A DNA stretch of 64,000 bases, taken from Candidatus Dormiibacterota bacterium. Lineage in GTDB: Bacteria > Vulcanimicrobiota > Vulcanimicrobiia > Vulcanimicrobiales > Vulcanimicrobiaceae. Position 1 is the first letter of the stretch, and every line of letters starts with the position of its first letter. This document shows positions 9,585 to 18,646 of the stretch, piece by piece. The notes beneath the pieces are model-generated. The model did not search any database. It was not told the origin of the DNA and saw only the letters and a program-made list of their open reading frames with translations. The translations under genes were made by a program, and so were the position numbers. The DNA lies in assembly GCA_035532035.1 (NCBI GenBank), contig DATKRS010000009.1, positions 47,376 through 111,375 of the forward strand. The letters run 5' to 3'.

Positions 9585-11027
9585 TTGGCTGAACATCAGG
9601 CCGACGCGATCGTCATCGGAGCAGGCCCCGGTGGTTACCATGCCGCGATTCGTCTCGGACAACTCGGCAAGAAGGTCATCTGCGTCGATCGTGACGAGGT
9701 CGGCGGCGTCTGTTTGAACTGGGGCTGCATTCCAACGAAGGCGCTCTTGCACGTGGGTGAGATCGCGCGCCAGATTCGCCAGGCCGGAGAGCTCGGATTG
9801 ACAGCCGGAGAGCTTCGCGTCGAGCGCGAACGCGTAGCGAAGTTCAAGACCGACGTCGTCAACGCGAACGTCGGCGGCGTCAAGACGCTCTTCAAAGGCA
9901 ACAACGTGGAGTTTCTCTACGGTGAGGCCTCCTTCTTGAGCGCGACGCAGATCGCGCTCAAGAAGAGAGAGGGTGGAGAGGACACGATCGTCGCGCAGAA
10001 GGTCGTGATCGCGACCGGCTCGGCGCCGATCGACGTCAAATTGTGGCCGCACGACGGAACGGCGATTCTCAACTCCGACGACGCCGTCAAGCTGGAATCC
10101 ATCCCGAAGGAGCTGCTCGTCGTCGGCGGGGGCGTCATTGGCTTAGAGTTTGCCACCGTCTACACGCGCTTGGGCGCCAAAGTGCTCGTGATCGAGACGC
10201 TGCCGCAGATCCTCACCGGGACCGACGCCGAGATCGCCAAGACCCTCGGCCGTATTTTGAAGAAACAAGGCATCGAGATCATGCTCTCGACGACCGTGGG
10301 GAAGATCGAGAAGCGTGCAAAGGGCGTCAACGCGACGTTCAAAGGTGAGGGCACGAGCGGCAAAGACGAGACGCGCACCTTCGACGCGGTGCTCGTCGCA
10401 GTCGGGCGCCGTCCCGTGACCGACGCGCTCAACCTCAAGGCCGCGGGACTCTCGACCGGCGAAAAAGGCTTCCTCGCCGTCGACCAGCAGATGCGCACGA
10501 GCGTTGCGAATATCTTCGCCATCGGCGACGTGACGGGAGCACCGCTTCTTGCGCATCGCGCCATGAAGCAGGGGCTCGTCGCCGCCGAAGTCATCTCCGG
10601 AATCCGCTCGGCCGCGTTCGATCCGATCGCCGTGCCGAACTGCATCTACACGGACCCCGAGGTCGCAACCGTGGGACTCTCCGAAGAGGAAGCCAAGGCG
10701 CAAGGCCACGAGGTTCGGATCGGCAAGTTTCCTCTCGCGGCCAGCGGCCGCGCGCGCACAATGAACGAGACCGAGGGGCTCATCAAACTCGTCGGCGACG
10801 CGAAGACGGACCTGCTGCTCGGCATGCATATCGTCGCGCCGCAAGCGGAGTCGCTCATCGGCGAGGGCGTGATTGCGCTCGAGATGGGCGCGACGCTGGA
10901 AGACATCGCGCTCTCCGTGCACCCGCACCCGACGCTCACGGAAGGCATCATGGAAGCGGCAGAGGCCGCGCACGGAAAGGCGATTCACATCCTCAATCCC
11001 AAACCGCGAACCCCCACAGCGGTATAG
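9585..11027 (+). CDS. lpdA: Dihydrolipoyl dehydrogenase
   Basis: 480-residue FAD/NAD enzyme that reoxidises dihydrolipoyl groups on lipoylated carrier proteins (2-oxoacid dehydrogenase E2 and glycine-cleavage H protein). The FAD-binding GAGPGG is at residues 12-17. The redox disulfide is C43/C48 in CLNWGCIPTK, the NAD-binding motif is VVGGGVIGLEFA, and the C-terminal dimer-interface HPHPTLTEG carries the catalytic His-Glu pair. TTG at 9585 is the start because AAAGGAG sits seven bases upstream; the longer reading from ATG 9531 adds a basic segment that is not typical. It heads a run with lipB, lipA and an RND transporter. No 2-oxoacid dehydrogenase E1/E2 gene is in the window; the gcv genes are about 40 kb away. 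Confidence 0.96.
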   Translation: MAEHQADAIVIGAGPGGYHAAIRLGQLGKKVICVDRDEVGGVCLNWGCIPTKALLHVGEIARQIRQAGELGLTAGELRVERERVAKFKTDVVNANVGGVKTLFKGNNVEFLYGEASFLSATQIALKKREGGEDTIVAQKVVIATGSAPIDVKLWPHDGTAILNSDDAVKLESIPKELLVVGGGVIGLEFATVYTRLGAKVLVIETLPQILTGTDAEIAKTLGRILKKQGIEIMLSTTVGKIEKRAKGVNATFKGEGTSGKDETRTFDAVLVAVGRRPVTDALNLKAAGLSTGEKGFLAVDQQMRTSVANIFAIGDVTGAPLLAHRAMKQGLVAAEVISGIRSAAFDPIAVPNCIYTDPEVATVGLSEEEAKAQGHEVRIGKFPLAASGRARTMNETEGLIKLVGDAKTDLLLGMHIVAPQAESLIGEGVIALEMGATLEDIALSVHPHPTLTEGIMEAAEAAHGKAIHILNPKPRTPTAV

Positions 11028-11029
11028 CC

Positions 11030-11701
11030 GTGTCGCAGGCGCGCCTGCTCGATCTCGGGCTGCGCCCGTACCGCGAGGTATGGGAGCTTCAGCACGCCCT
11101 GCACGAGCGCGTCGCGCTAGGCGAGGAGCCGGAGACGTGGATCGCCGTCGAGCATCCGCCGGTGATCACGCTGGGGAGGAACGCACGCGCCGCGAACGTT
11201 CTCGTGCCGCGCGATGCTCTCGCGGCGCGCGGAATCGACGTCGTCGAGATCGAGCGCGGCGGCGACGTCACCTATCACGGACCCGGGCAGCTCGTCGTCT
11301 ATCCGATCCGTCGCCTCGAACGATTCCGTGAAGTCGTTCCGCTCGTACGCAGCTTGGAAGAGGCCGTCATCGGCGCCTGCGCGTCGTTCGGCATCGCTGC
11401 CACCCGCTGGAGCGAACACGCCGGCGTCTGGGTAGGGCGCAACCAGATCTGCGCGATCGGCCTTGCAGTACGACAGATGGCCTCGCTGCACGGTATCGCG
11501 TTCAACGTCTCGACGGAGCTCGACTACGACCGCCTCATCAACCCCTGCGGTCTCACCGATCGCGGCTTGACCTCGCTCTCGAAAGAACTGGGCCGCAACG
11601 TCTGCGTCGACGAAGCCAAACCCGCGCTCTTCTCGTCCCTCGAAAGAACCTTCGCGCTGTCCTTTGCCGGCGACGTGCCATGGCTCTCGAAATCGATCTG
11701 A
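11030..11701 (+). CDS. lipB: Octanoyltransferase LipB with substituted active-site lysine
   Basis: 223-residue enzyme of the family that moves octanoyl groups from octanoyl-ACP to lipoate-dependent proteins, the first step of lipoyl-cofactor assembly. Family segments are present: EHPPVITLGR, RGGDVTYHGPGQLVVYP and INPCGLTDRGLTSL with the acyl-carrying cysteine C173. In E. coli and Mycobacterium LipB the partner of this cysteine is a lysine in a KxAALG/KxAAIG segment. Here the aligned segment is RNQICAIGLAV with Q139 (codon CAG), so the lysine is replaced. GTG start two bases after the lpdA stop; the end overlaps lipA by 22 bases, so expression is coupled. Function is still probable from the lpdA-lipB-lipA order. 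Confidence 0.9.
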   Translation: MSQARLLDLGLRPYREVWELQHALHERVALGEEPETWIAVEHPPVITLGRNARAANVLVPRDALAARGIDVVEIERGGDVTYHGPGQLVVYPIRRLERFREVVPLVRSLEEAVIGACASFGIAATRWSEHAGVWVGRNQICAIGLAVRQMASLHGIAFNVSTELDYDRLINPCGLTDRGLTSLSKELGRNVCVDEAKPALFSSLERTFALSFAGDVPWLSKSI

Positions 11702-12549
11702 TCCGCAAGCCGGACTGGCTGCGCGTCCGCCTTCCGATCGGCGACAACTACGAACGCGTCAAGCGCGAAGTGCGCGGCCTCGAGTTGCACACGGTCTGCC
11801 AGGAAGCTGCGTGCCCGAACCTCGCCGAATGCTGGGGCGTCGGCACCGCGACGATCATGATTCTCGGCGACGTCTGCACGCGCGGCTGCCGCTTCTGCAA
11901 CGTCAAGACGGGAACGCAGCACGGCAACGTGGACTGGCTCGAGCCGCTGCGCGTCGCACGCGCCGTCGAGGAGCTCGGCTGGAAGTACCTCGTCTTGACG
12001 GCTGTCGACCGCGACGATCTCGCCGACGGCGGCGCGCTCGTCTTTGCCAACACCGTGCGAGCGATTCACGAGCGCGTCCCCGATGCACGCGTCGAGATCC
12101 TGAGCGGCGATTTTCGCGGCGATCTTCGCGCGCTCGACATCGTCATGGACGCCGCGCCGGACGTCTTCGCTCATAACGTCGAAACGGTGCGCCGTCTCAC
12201 GCCCGTCGTCCGCGATCGCCGGGCCGGCTACGATCAGTCGCTGCGCGTGCTCGATCATGCGAAACGGCGCGCACCCGAACGCTTCACGAAGACGTCGATC
12301 ATGCTCGGCCTCGGCGAGCGCGAAGACGAGGTCGAGCGCGTCATGGAGGATGCGCGCAGCGCCGGCGTCGACATCTTCACCATGGGCCAGTATTTGCGTC
12401 CCACGAAGAAGCATTTGCCCGTTACCGAGTACGTCACGCCGGATCGCTTTGCCGAGCTCGGCGCGCTCGCGCGCTCGAAGGGTTTCCATCAAGTGGTTTC
12501 GAGTCCGCTCTCGCGCTCGTCGTATCACGCTGAACAAGCCTTTTCGTGA
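11680..12549 (+). CDS. lipA: Lipoyl synthase
   Basis: 289-residue radical-SAM enzyme that inserts two sulfur atoms into protein-bound octanoyl chains. The auxiliary cluster ligands are C40, C45 and C51 (C-x4-C-x5-C), the radical-SAM cluster ligands C66, C70 and C73 (CTRGCRFC), and the C-terminal RSSYHAE contains the conserved Arg-Ser-Ser-Tyr that binds the auxiliary cluster. The length is typical of the family. It overlaps lipB by 22 bases at the start and the RND gene by four bases (GTGA) at the end. It works after LipB; likely client proteins include the H protein encoded at 51.7 kb. Confidence 0.97.
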   Translation: MALEIDLIRKPDWLRVRLPIGDNYERVKREVRGLELHTVCQEAACPNLAECWGVGTATIMILGDVCTRGCRFCNVKTGTQHGNVDWLEPLRVARAVEELGWKYLVLTAVDRDDLADGGALVFANTVRAIHERVPDARVEILSGDFRGDLRALDIVMDAAPDVFAHNVETVRRLTPVVRDRRAGYDQSLRVLDHAKRRAPERFTKTSIMLGLGEREDEVERVMEDARSAGVDIFTMGQYLRPTKKHLPVTEYVTPDRFAELGALARSKGFHQVVSSPLSRSSYHAEQAFS

Positions 12550-15500
12550 TTCGGTTCTTCCTCAACAGACCGATCTTTGCGACCGTCTGCGCGCTCATGA
12601 TCACGCTCGCGGGCGCGGTGATGATTCCGACGCTGCCGATCGCGCAGTACCCGCAAGTCGCGCCGCCGGTCGTCACCGTTTCGGCGAACTGGATCGGCGC
12701 GAGCCCGACCGCAATCGAGAGTGCCGTCACCGTTCCCCTCGAAGACGCACTCAACGACGTCGAAGGCCTGCGCTACATCACGTCCTCGAGCGCCGACGGT
12801 GCCTCCACGGTGAGCTGCACGTTCACGCTCGGAACGAATTTGGACATTGCGGCGGCCGACGTGCAGAATGCGGTGCAGTCGGCGTTGGGCTTGCTCCCGG
12901 CGCAGGTCCGTCAAACCGGCGTTACGATCACGAAGAACTCGGGTTCCATTCTCGTCGCGATAGCGTTGAGGTCGAACACTTCCAAGTACGACACGCTATG
13001 GCTCAGTAACTACGCACAGCTCAACGTCGTCAACACGCTGGCGCGCGTTTCGGGAGTCTCCCAAGTGCGCATCTTCGGAGAGCGCCGGTATGCGATGCGC
13101 ATCTGGCTCGATCCGCGCAAGCTCGCTCAGCAGGGATTGACGGTCCCCGACGTCATCAACGCCCTCTCCGAGCAAAACGAGGAGGTCGCGGCCGGCAGCA
13201 TCGGCGCGGCGCCGGAGCCATCAGACCAGCCGTACACCTACGTCGTCAACGCTTCGGGCCGCCTCTCCGCACCCGCCCAGTTCGCCAACATCGTGCTTCG
13301 TACGGATCCCAACGGCGGCTTCACCCGCCTCGGCGACGTGGCGCGCATCCAGCTCGGTGCGGAGGATTACTCGTCCTATCTCCGCTTCGACGGGCAGCAG
13401 AACGCTGTCGGCATGGGTGTCTTCCAATATCCTGACGCAAACGCGCTGAGCGTCGCCGCTGCAGTGACGAAGCGCATGAAGGAACTCGCCAGGCACTTTC
13501 CGGCCGGCATCACGTATACGGTCGCGCTCGACTCGACGACGTTCGTGCGCGAGTCGGTGCGCGAGGTGCTGATCACGCTGATGCTCTCGGTCTTGCTCGT
13601 CGTGCTCGTCATCTATCTCTTCTTGCAGGACCCACGCGCGACGCTCATTCCCGCCGCAACCATTCCGGTTTCGCTCGTCGGTACGTTCTTCGTGATGAAG
13701 ATCTTCGGGTTCACGATCAACACTATCACCCTCTTCGGATTGACGCTCGCCACGGGGCTCGTGGTCGACGACGCAATCGTCGTCATCGAGAACATCGCAC
13801 GCCACATGGAGCGCAATCGCGGCAAGATGTCGGGACGTGACAGTGCGCTCGAGGCAATGCGAGAGATTCAGAGCGCTGTCGTCGCTTCGTCGCTCGTCTT
13901 GCTTGCGGTCTTTTTGCCCGTCGCATTCTTTCCAGGCACGACGGGCGAAATCTACCGGCAGTTCGCCCTCACCATCGCAGCCTCCATCTCGATCTCGCTC
14001 TTCGCAGCCTTGACGTTCGCGCCGACGCTGACCGCAAGGCTCCTCCACGGCGACATCGAGTCGAACGCGTTCGTGTTCCACTACTTCAACCTCGGCTACC
14101 ACGCATTCCGCGACTGGTATGCGCGGTCGCTGCCGAAGATCGCAAACCGGCGGACGCTCGTTCTTGGCGCGTTTGCGGCGGCATTGCTGGTGACGGGAAT
14201 CATGTTCCGCACAACGCCGACGGCGTTCATCCCCAATGAGGATCAGGGCTTCGCGATCATCTTGGTGCAGGCGCCGGAGGGTACCTCGCTCGCCTACGAG
14301 AGCGCGTTCGCGGCGAAAGCGGAGCACATTTTGCTCTCCTCGTCGGACGTCGATCATGTCTTCAACGTCGGCGGCTTCAGCTTCGGCGGCTCGGCGCCGA
14401 ACTTCGGCCTGATCTTCGTACGCTTGAAACCGTGGAGCGAGCGGCCGGGCTACGCACACTCGTTGGACTACCTGCTGGCCGGCTGGGACGCGCAGTTCGC
14501 GCGGATTCCGGGCGGCACGATCATCGGCTTCGACCCCCCGGCGATCAACGGCATCGGCAGCTTCGGCGGCTTTCAGTTCGAGCTCGAAGACCAAGGGAAT
14601 GTCGGTCTTCCCGTCCTCGCAGCGACCGCAAACGCGATCATCGCCGCCGCCTATGCCGACCCGCGATTGTCGCGCGTTTTCACGCAGTTTCGTCTGAACT
14701 CGCCGCAAATCCAGATGCACATCGACCGCAACAAGGCAAAGGCGCTCGGCATCTCGATGACCGATCTCTTCGAGACCGTCGGGACCGATCTCGGCTCCTA
14801 CTACGTGAACGACTTCGACTACCTCAATCGCTCCTGGCGCGTGTACGTCCAAGCCGACACGCCCTTTCGCGACCGCATCGATGCGCTGCAGCAGCTCTAC
14901 GTCGCTCCCATCGTAGCGCCCGGCCCGGCGCCGGCGGCGAGCAGCAGTCTGGCAAGCGGGCAGACGCCGATAAGCAACCTCGTGACGCTCTCACAGGTCA
15001 AGACGGCGCCGGTGATATCGCACTACGATCTCTTTCGATCTCTCGAAATCAACGGAAACGCGGCGCCCGGGCATGGCTCCGGCGAGGCGATCGCCGCCAT
15101 AGAGCAGATCTTCGCGCGCGTCGCGCCGGCAGGCATCGGGTACGAGTGGTCGGGATTGCAGCTCGACGAGATCGCCGCGGGCAGCACGAGCACGCTCATC
15201 TTCGTCCTGGGACTCGTCGTCGTCTTTCTCGTGCTCTCGGCACAGTACGAGAGCTTCATAGACCCGCTGATCGTGATTCTCGCCGTGCCGGCGGCGATCT
15301 TCGGCGCGCTACTCGCGCTCGACGTGCGTCACTTGCCGCAAGACATCTACGCGCAGGTCGGATACGTCATGCTGATCGGCCTCGCGAGCAAGAGCGCGAT
15401 CCTCATCGTGGAGTTCGCAAACCAGCAGATGCGGGCCGGCGCGGATGCCGTCACCGCGGCACTGCGTGCCGCCCAGACGCGGCTGCGCCCGATACTCATG

Positions 15501-15695
15501 ACCTCGATCGCTTTCATCATCGCGGTTCTGCCGATGGTCTTTGCTACCGGGGCGGGCAGCGCGGCGCGTCACTCCCTCGGGACGGTCGTCTTCGGCGGCA
15601 TGCTCCTTTCGACGTTTCTCAACTTGGCGATCACGCCCGTCCTCTATATCCTCATCAAGTCGCTCTCGCGGCCGCGCGCCCCGGCAGACTCCTAG
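12546..15695 (+). CDS. RND-family efflux transporter, inner-membrane subunit (AcrB/MexB type)
   Basis: 1049-residue proton-driven exporter of the hydrophobe/amphiphile efflux class, the usual length. The N-terminus RFFLNRPIFATVCALMI is the family's first transmembrane helix. The two aspartates of the proton relay are in TGLVVDDAIVVIEN near residues 407-408 and the relay lysine is in LASKSAILIVEFA near residue 949. Large periplasmic loops follow TM1 and TM7. The start GTG overlaps the lipA stop. Unusually, no periplasmic adaptor or outer-membrane channel gene is next to it, so partners must be encoded elsewhere or it joins another pump's parts. A strong terminator overlaps its 3' end. Confidence 0.93.
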   Translation: MIRFFLNRPIFATVCALMITLAGAVMIPTLPIAQYPQVAPPVVTVSANWIGASPTAIESAVTVPLEDALNDVEGLRYITSSSADGASTVSCTFTLGTNLDIAAADVQNAVQSALGLLPAQVRQTGVTITKNSGSILVAIALRSNTSKYDTLWLSNYAQLNVVNTLARVSGVSQVRIFGERRYAMRIWLDPRKLAQQGLTVPDVINALSEQNEEVAAGSIGAAPEPSDQPYTYVVNASGRLSAPAQFANIVLRTDPNGGFTRLGDVARIQLGAEDYSSYLRFDGQQNAVGMGVFQYPDANALSVAAAVTKRMKELARHFPAGITYTVALDSTTFVRESVREVLITLMLSVLLVVLVIYLFLQDPRATLIPAATIPVSLVGTFFVMKIFGFTINTITLFGLTLATGLVVDDAIVVIENIARHMERNRGKMSGRDSALEAMREIQSAVVASSLVLLAVFLPVAFFPGTTGEIYRQFALTIAASISISLFAALTFAPTLTARLLHGDIESNAFVFHYFNLGYHAFRDWYARSLPKIANRRTLVLGAFAAALLVTGIMFRTTPTAFIPNEDQGFAIILVQAPEGTSLAYESAFAAKAEHILLSSSDVDHVFNVGGFSFGGSAPNFGLIFVRLKPWSERPGYAHSLDYLLAGWDAQFARIPGGTIIGFDPPAINGIGSFGGFQFELEDQGNVGLPVLAATANAIIAAAYADPRLSRVFTQFRLNSPQIQMHIDRNKAKALGISMTDLFETVGTDLGSYYVNDFDYLNRSWRVYVQADTPFRDRIDALQQLYVAPIVAPGPAPAASSSLASGQTPISNLVTLSQVKTAPVISHYDLFRSLEINGNAAPGHGSGEAIAAIEQIFARVAPAGIGYEWSGLQLDEIAAGSTSTLIFVLGLVVVFLVLSAQYESFIDPLIVILAVPAAIFGALLALDVRHLPQDIYAQVGYVMLIGLASKSAILIVEFANQQMRAGADAVTAALRAAQTRLRPILMTSIAFIIAVLPMVFATGAGSAARHSLGTVVFGGMLLSTFLNLAITPVLYILIKSLSRPRAPADS

Positions 15696-15715
15696 GAGTC
15701 CTAGCCGGGTTTTTT
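15680..15715 (+). terminator. Intrinsic terminator overlapping the end of the RND gene
   Basis: CCCGGC (15680-15685) pairs with GCCGGG (15704-15709); the loop contains a second inverted repeat, ACTCC/GGAGT, so the structure is a long stem. It is followed at once by six T residues. The stop codon of the RND gene lies inside the stem-loop. This should end the lpdA-lipB-lipA-RND transcript. Confidence 0.8.
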
Positions 15716-15816
15716 CTAAGGCAGCGAGGGTTTAGCGGGGCCAGGAGGCAAGTCTCTGGCCGGCCTACCTTGATAAGTTTAATAGGGTCTTGCCGTCTTT
15801 TCGTGGGAGAAGCTCG

Positions 15817-17007
15817 ATGTTCAAACGCCTTCCCGCCATAGCGGCCGCCGTTTTGGCGGCGGCGTCTTTCGCGTGGTCTTCGATCCCCGCAATGGCCGAC
15901 GGCGGCACCGTCGACGCCATGTCGCAGGGCGTCGTTACGGGCGCCAACACGGCGATCCGCAATGCCATGGACGCGGCTGCGCGGCGGAGGGCCGAGCACG
16001 TGGCTCCGGCGACGGTGAGCCAAGCGCCGCCGGTCGCCCAGCCGAAGCCGAGCGGCTCCCTCGGGCTGCCGATGGGATTTACTTATACGCTCGATTGGTC
16101 GGTGGCGTACCCGTTCGGCAACATCGGCACGTTCGGCAAGCGTTGGCTGCCGGGTGGAATGGATGCCGTCATGGGGTGGGGTTTCAGCCCCTACTCTCGC
16201 ATCGTCGCGAACTACTACGAGATCCAGCATTACCCGTACGGATTCAACTCGGGAATCGTGCCCTTCTACTTGCAAGGACTCGCTAATCCGGTCGGCACCG
16301 CTAACCTCGGGACGCTTTCGCCGCAGTTGAACCTGGCGACGAAGGACCGCTTCTTCCTTGCGAACTGGGAACAGCTCTTCACGCTCGGAAACGTTGGCGG
16401 CAGGCAGATTCCGCTCGTCGTTACCCCGACGTACGTCGCGCGTTGGTCGTCCATCGCCGCGTCGAACAACAACAGCGACGTGGTTCCATTCGAAACCGTT
16501 CCGGGCCTCGGCACGCCGGTCTACGACGTGCATACGCGTACCGCTCAATACTATTCGGTGGCCTTCACGCTGCCGTTCCTCAAGACGCCGAAGTTCTTCG
16601 GGACGTTCACGGTGGCGCCGACCTGGCTCGTGCACCTCGCTGGAAACAACCAACGCAACTATGCCCAGCTCTATCAGATCCTCTACCTCGAATACGACGC
16701 CACGCCGACGACCACGCTCTTCGTCGAGCCGCAAAGTTCGCGTGACTATCTGCCGCTCGATCCGTACGCGCAGCACGTCATCGATTACTTCGCCGGCGTG
16801 TCGCAGCGCATCGGCAAGTTCGGCTTCGTTCAGCTCGTGCTCAACAGCGGCGGCCCCACGAACTTCTCCCCGGACGGCGTCAGCGCGCTAACCTGCCAGC
16901 AGCTTCCGTGCGGCCCGAGCCAAGTGGTTCCAACGGTCGGCGGTCTGCGGGCGACCCAACTCCAGATTCAATTCGGCATCGGTTCGCCGAGCGTGATTCA
17001 ATTCTAA
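15817..17007 (+). CDS. Secreted beta-rich protein, probably outer membrane; unknown function
   Basis: 396-residue protein with a signal peptide (MFKRLPAIAAAVLAAASFAW... cut near MADG). After a short Ala/Arg/Pro-rich linker comes a region of alternating aromatic and polar residues typical of beta-strands (GFTYTLDWSVAYPFG, ANYYEIQHYPYGF, FFGTFTVAPTWLVHLAG, GFVQLVLNSGG) ending in the hydrophobic IQFGIGSPSVIQF. The terminal Phe is typical of outer-membrane barrels, and the strand count suits a medium-size barrel. I recognise no named family. ATG at 15817 is chosen because GGGAGA lies seven bases upstream. Only 16 bases separate it from the GDSL lipoprotein gene, so the two are probably co-transcribed. 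Confidence 0.7.
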   Translation: MFKRLPAIAAAVLAAASFAWSSIPAMADGGTVDAMSQGVVTGANTAIRNAMDAAARRRAEHVAPATVSQAPPVAQPKPSGSLGLPMGFTYTLDWSVAYPFGNIGTFGKRWLPGGMDAVMGWGFSPYSRIVANYYEIQHYPYGFNSGIVPFYLQGLANPVGTANLGTLSPQLNLATKDRFFLANWEQLFTLGNVGGRQIPLVVTPTYVARWSSIAASNNNSDVVPFETVPGLGTPVYDVHTRTAQYYSVAFTLPFLKTPKFFGTFTVAPTWLVHLAGNNQRNYAQLYQILYLEYDATPTTTLFVEPQSSRDYLPLDPYAQHVIDYFAGVSQRIGKFGFVQLVLNSGGPTNFSPDGVSALTCQQLPCGPSQVVPTVGGLRATQLQIQFGIGSPSVIQF

Positions 17008-17023
17008 AGCAAGGGCATTCATC

Positions 17024-18634
17024 ATGAGATTGACAGACTCGATCAAGCTCCTCACGCTCGCCGCCATTACCGCAGGCATCGCGGCCTGCGGCGGTAGTGC
17101 CGGGAATCTCCCGCCCGCTGGTCCGCCGGGGGTCCCGCCGCCGAGCTCGCCCGCAATGGTAACGAACAAGATCGTGGGACTCGGCGACAGCCTAACCGCC
17201 GGCTACCAGTCCAGCGGTATGCTCGGCCAGACGAACGTCCCGCTCGGGCAGGCGGAGTTCACGAGCATCGGATTGACGACGGTTCCGCCAACGCAGGAGA
17301 ACGGCTTCTTCTCGGTCTTTTACTCTGCGGCCAAGGGCATGACGTGGGTGCAGCAAGCCACCCCGGGCGTGTCGGTGCTGCCTCTTATCGCGGGGCCGGG
17401 CATCGGCAACCAGATTCTTCCCGCGAACCCCGCCGACACCGGCGGCTACCCATTCGCTACGGTGCCGGGACGCTCGAGCTGCGATGCCTTCAATCAATCG
17501 GCATACGCGTATACCGCCAGCTCCGGCGCCGGAGCGACGGTTCGCATGAATCCCACATCCGTGACGTACGATCTCGGCATTCCGTCGCTCACGCTCGCCG
17601 AAGCGATCGGAATGCGCCAGCCGCTCACGACGACGTGCAGCGAACTCTACAATCCCCCCGCCAGCGTGGCGCAGGCGGAGATCGACGCGTTGCAGACGCT
17701 CGTCAGCGGCGAGAGCGAGAACTACTATCCGGTGATGGAGAAGTACAGTTCGCCGGCTAGCCCGATGTCGCCGCTCCAAGCCGCCGAGTCGCTGCACCCG
17801 ACGCTCACGACGGTTTGGCTGGGCGCCAACGACTTGCTCCGCTATATCTTCTCGGCTGGTACCGCACCCGGCATCGACACGACCGCGAGTCAAGTCCGAA
17901 CGCACATGACGACAATCATTCAAGGGCTGCGCCACAGTGGATCCGACGTCATCGTTGCCACGTTGCCGAACGTGATCGAGACGCCGCAGTTCGCGATCGT
18001 CGGCAATCCGCCGTCGCAAGCCTACTGCCAGATTCAGACGTGGCTTCCGTGCATACTCTACGAGTTTGGCCTGGCCCCGACGTTCGCTCTGGCCGAAGGC
18101 TACACAACGGGCGTCCTCATCGCGAGCGACAGCTTCCTCGCGCCGTCCGGATCGCAGAACGCCTACCTCACCGAAACCGGCCTCATCACGCTTCTCGCGT
18201 CGGGGGCTAACCCGGCGTCGCTGAGTGCCAGCGCAAATGGATCCGAGTATCTCACGGCGTCGTTTGCTGCCCAGTCACAATCGGTGAACGCCGCGATCAA
18301 CAGCGGCATCCTCGCCGCTGCAAGTGCCACCGGCGTCCCCGTCGTGCGCGTCGATCAGATATTCGACGGCATCTACAGCGGCTCCGGGCCGTACTTCGCA
18401 GCCGCAGCATCGATCAATCCGCCCAAGTGCTGCACGCTCGCATTCGGCGGCGGATTGCTGACGTTCGACGGTTTGCACCCTTCGGACACCGGGTACGCGC
18501 TGATCGCCTCGTCGTTCGCGCAGACCGCCAACGGCGCATTCGGTACGAGCATACCCGCCATCAATGCGGCGGGAGCGTACACGGGAGCCGGCGGCATCTT
18601 CGCACCGTACCCGGACCCCTACGCCCTACACTAG
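17024..18634 (+). CDS. SGNH/GDSL-family esterase lipoprotein
   Basis: 536-residue exported hydrolase. The N-terminus is a lipoprotein signal with lipobox GIAAC (Cys22), followed by a Pro/Gly linker. SGNH blocks are visible: GLGDSLTAG with the nucleophile Ser56, VWLGANDLLRY with the Gly/Asn oxyanion residues, and FDGLHPSDTGYAL near residue 481 with the catalytic Asp-x-x-His. It should cleave an ester or acyl bond of a lipid or polysaccharide on the outer surface or in the periplasm. The middle insert around residues 110-230 is larger than in small GDSL enzymes. It is 16 bases downstream of a secreted beta-rich protein and converges with glutamate dehydrogenase. Confidence 0.85.
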   Translation: MRLTDSIKLLTLAAITAGIAACGGSAGNLPPAGPPGVPPPSSPAMVTNKIVGLGDSLTAGYQSSGMLGQTNVPLGQAEFTSIGLTTVPPTQENGFFSVFYSAAKGMTWVQQATPGVSVLPLIAGPGIGNQILPANPADTGGYPFATVPGRSSCDAFNQSAYAYTASSGAGATVRMNPTSVTYDLGIPSLTLAEAIGMRQPLTTTCSELYNPPASVAQAEIDALQTLVSGESENYYPVMEKYSSPASPMSPLQAAESLHPTLTTVWLGANDLLRYIFSAGTAPGIDTTASQVRTHMTTIIQGLRHSGSDVIVATLPNVIETPQFAIVGNPPSQAYCQIQTWLPCILYEFGLAPTFALAEGYTTGVLIASDSFLAPSGSQNAYLTETGLITLLASGANPASLSASANGSEYLTASFAAQSQSVNAAINSGILAAASATGVPVVRVDQIFDGIYSGSGPYFAAAASINPPKCCTLAFGGGLLTFDGLHPSDTGYALIASSFAQTANGAFGTSIPAINAAGAYTGAGGIFAPYPDPYALH

Positions 18635-18646
18635 CGACCTAGGGAG

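Noticed and set aside
13221..14852. 543-codon open frame antisense to the RND transporter
   Set aside because: It is a GC-bias shadow: the composition is Arg/Glu/Val-rich without any domain, and it is fully inside a conserved gene.
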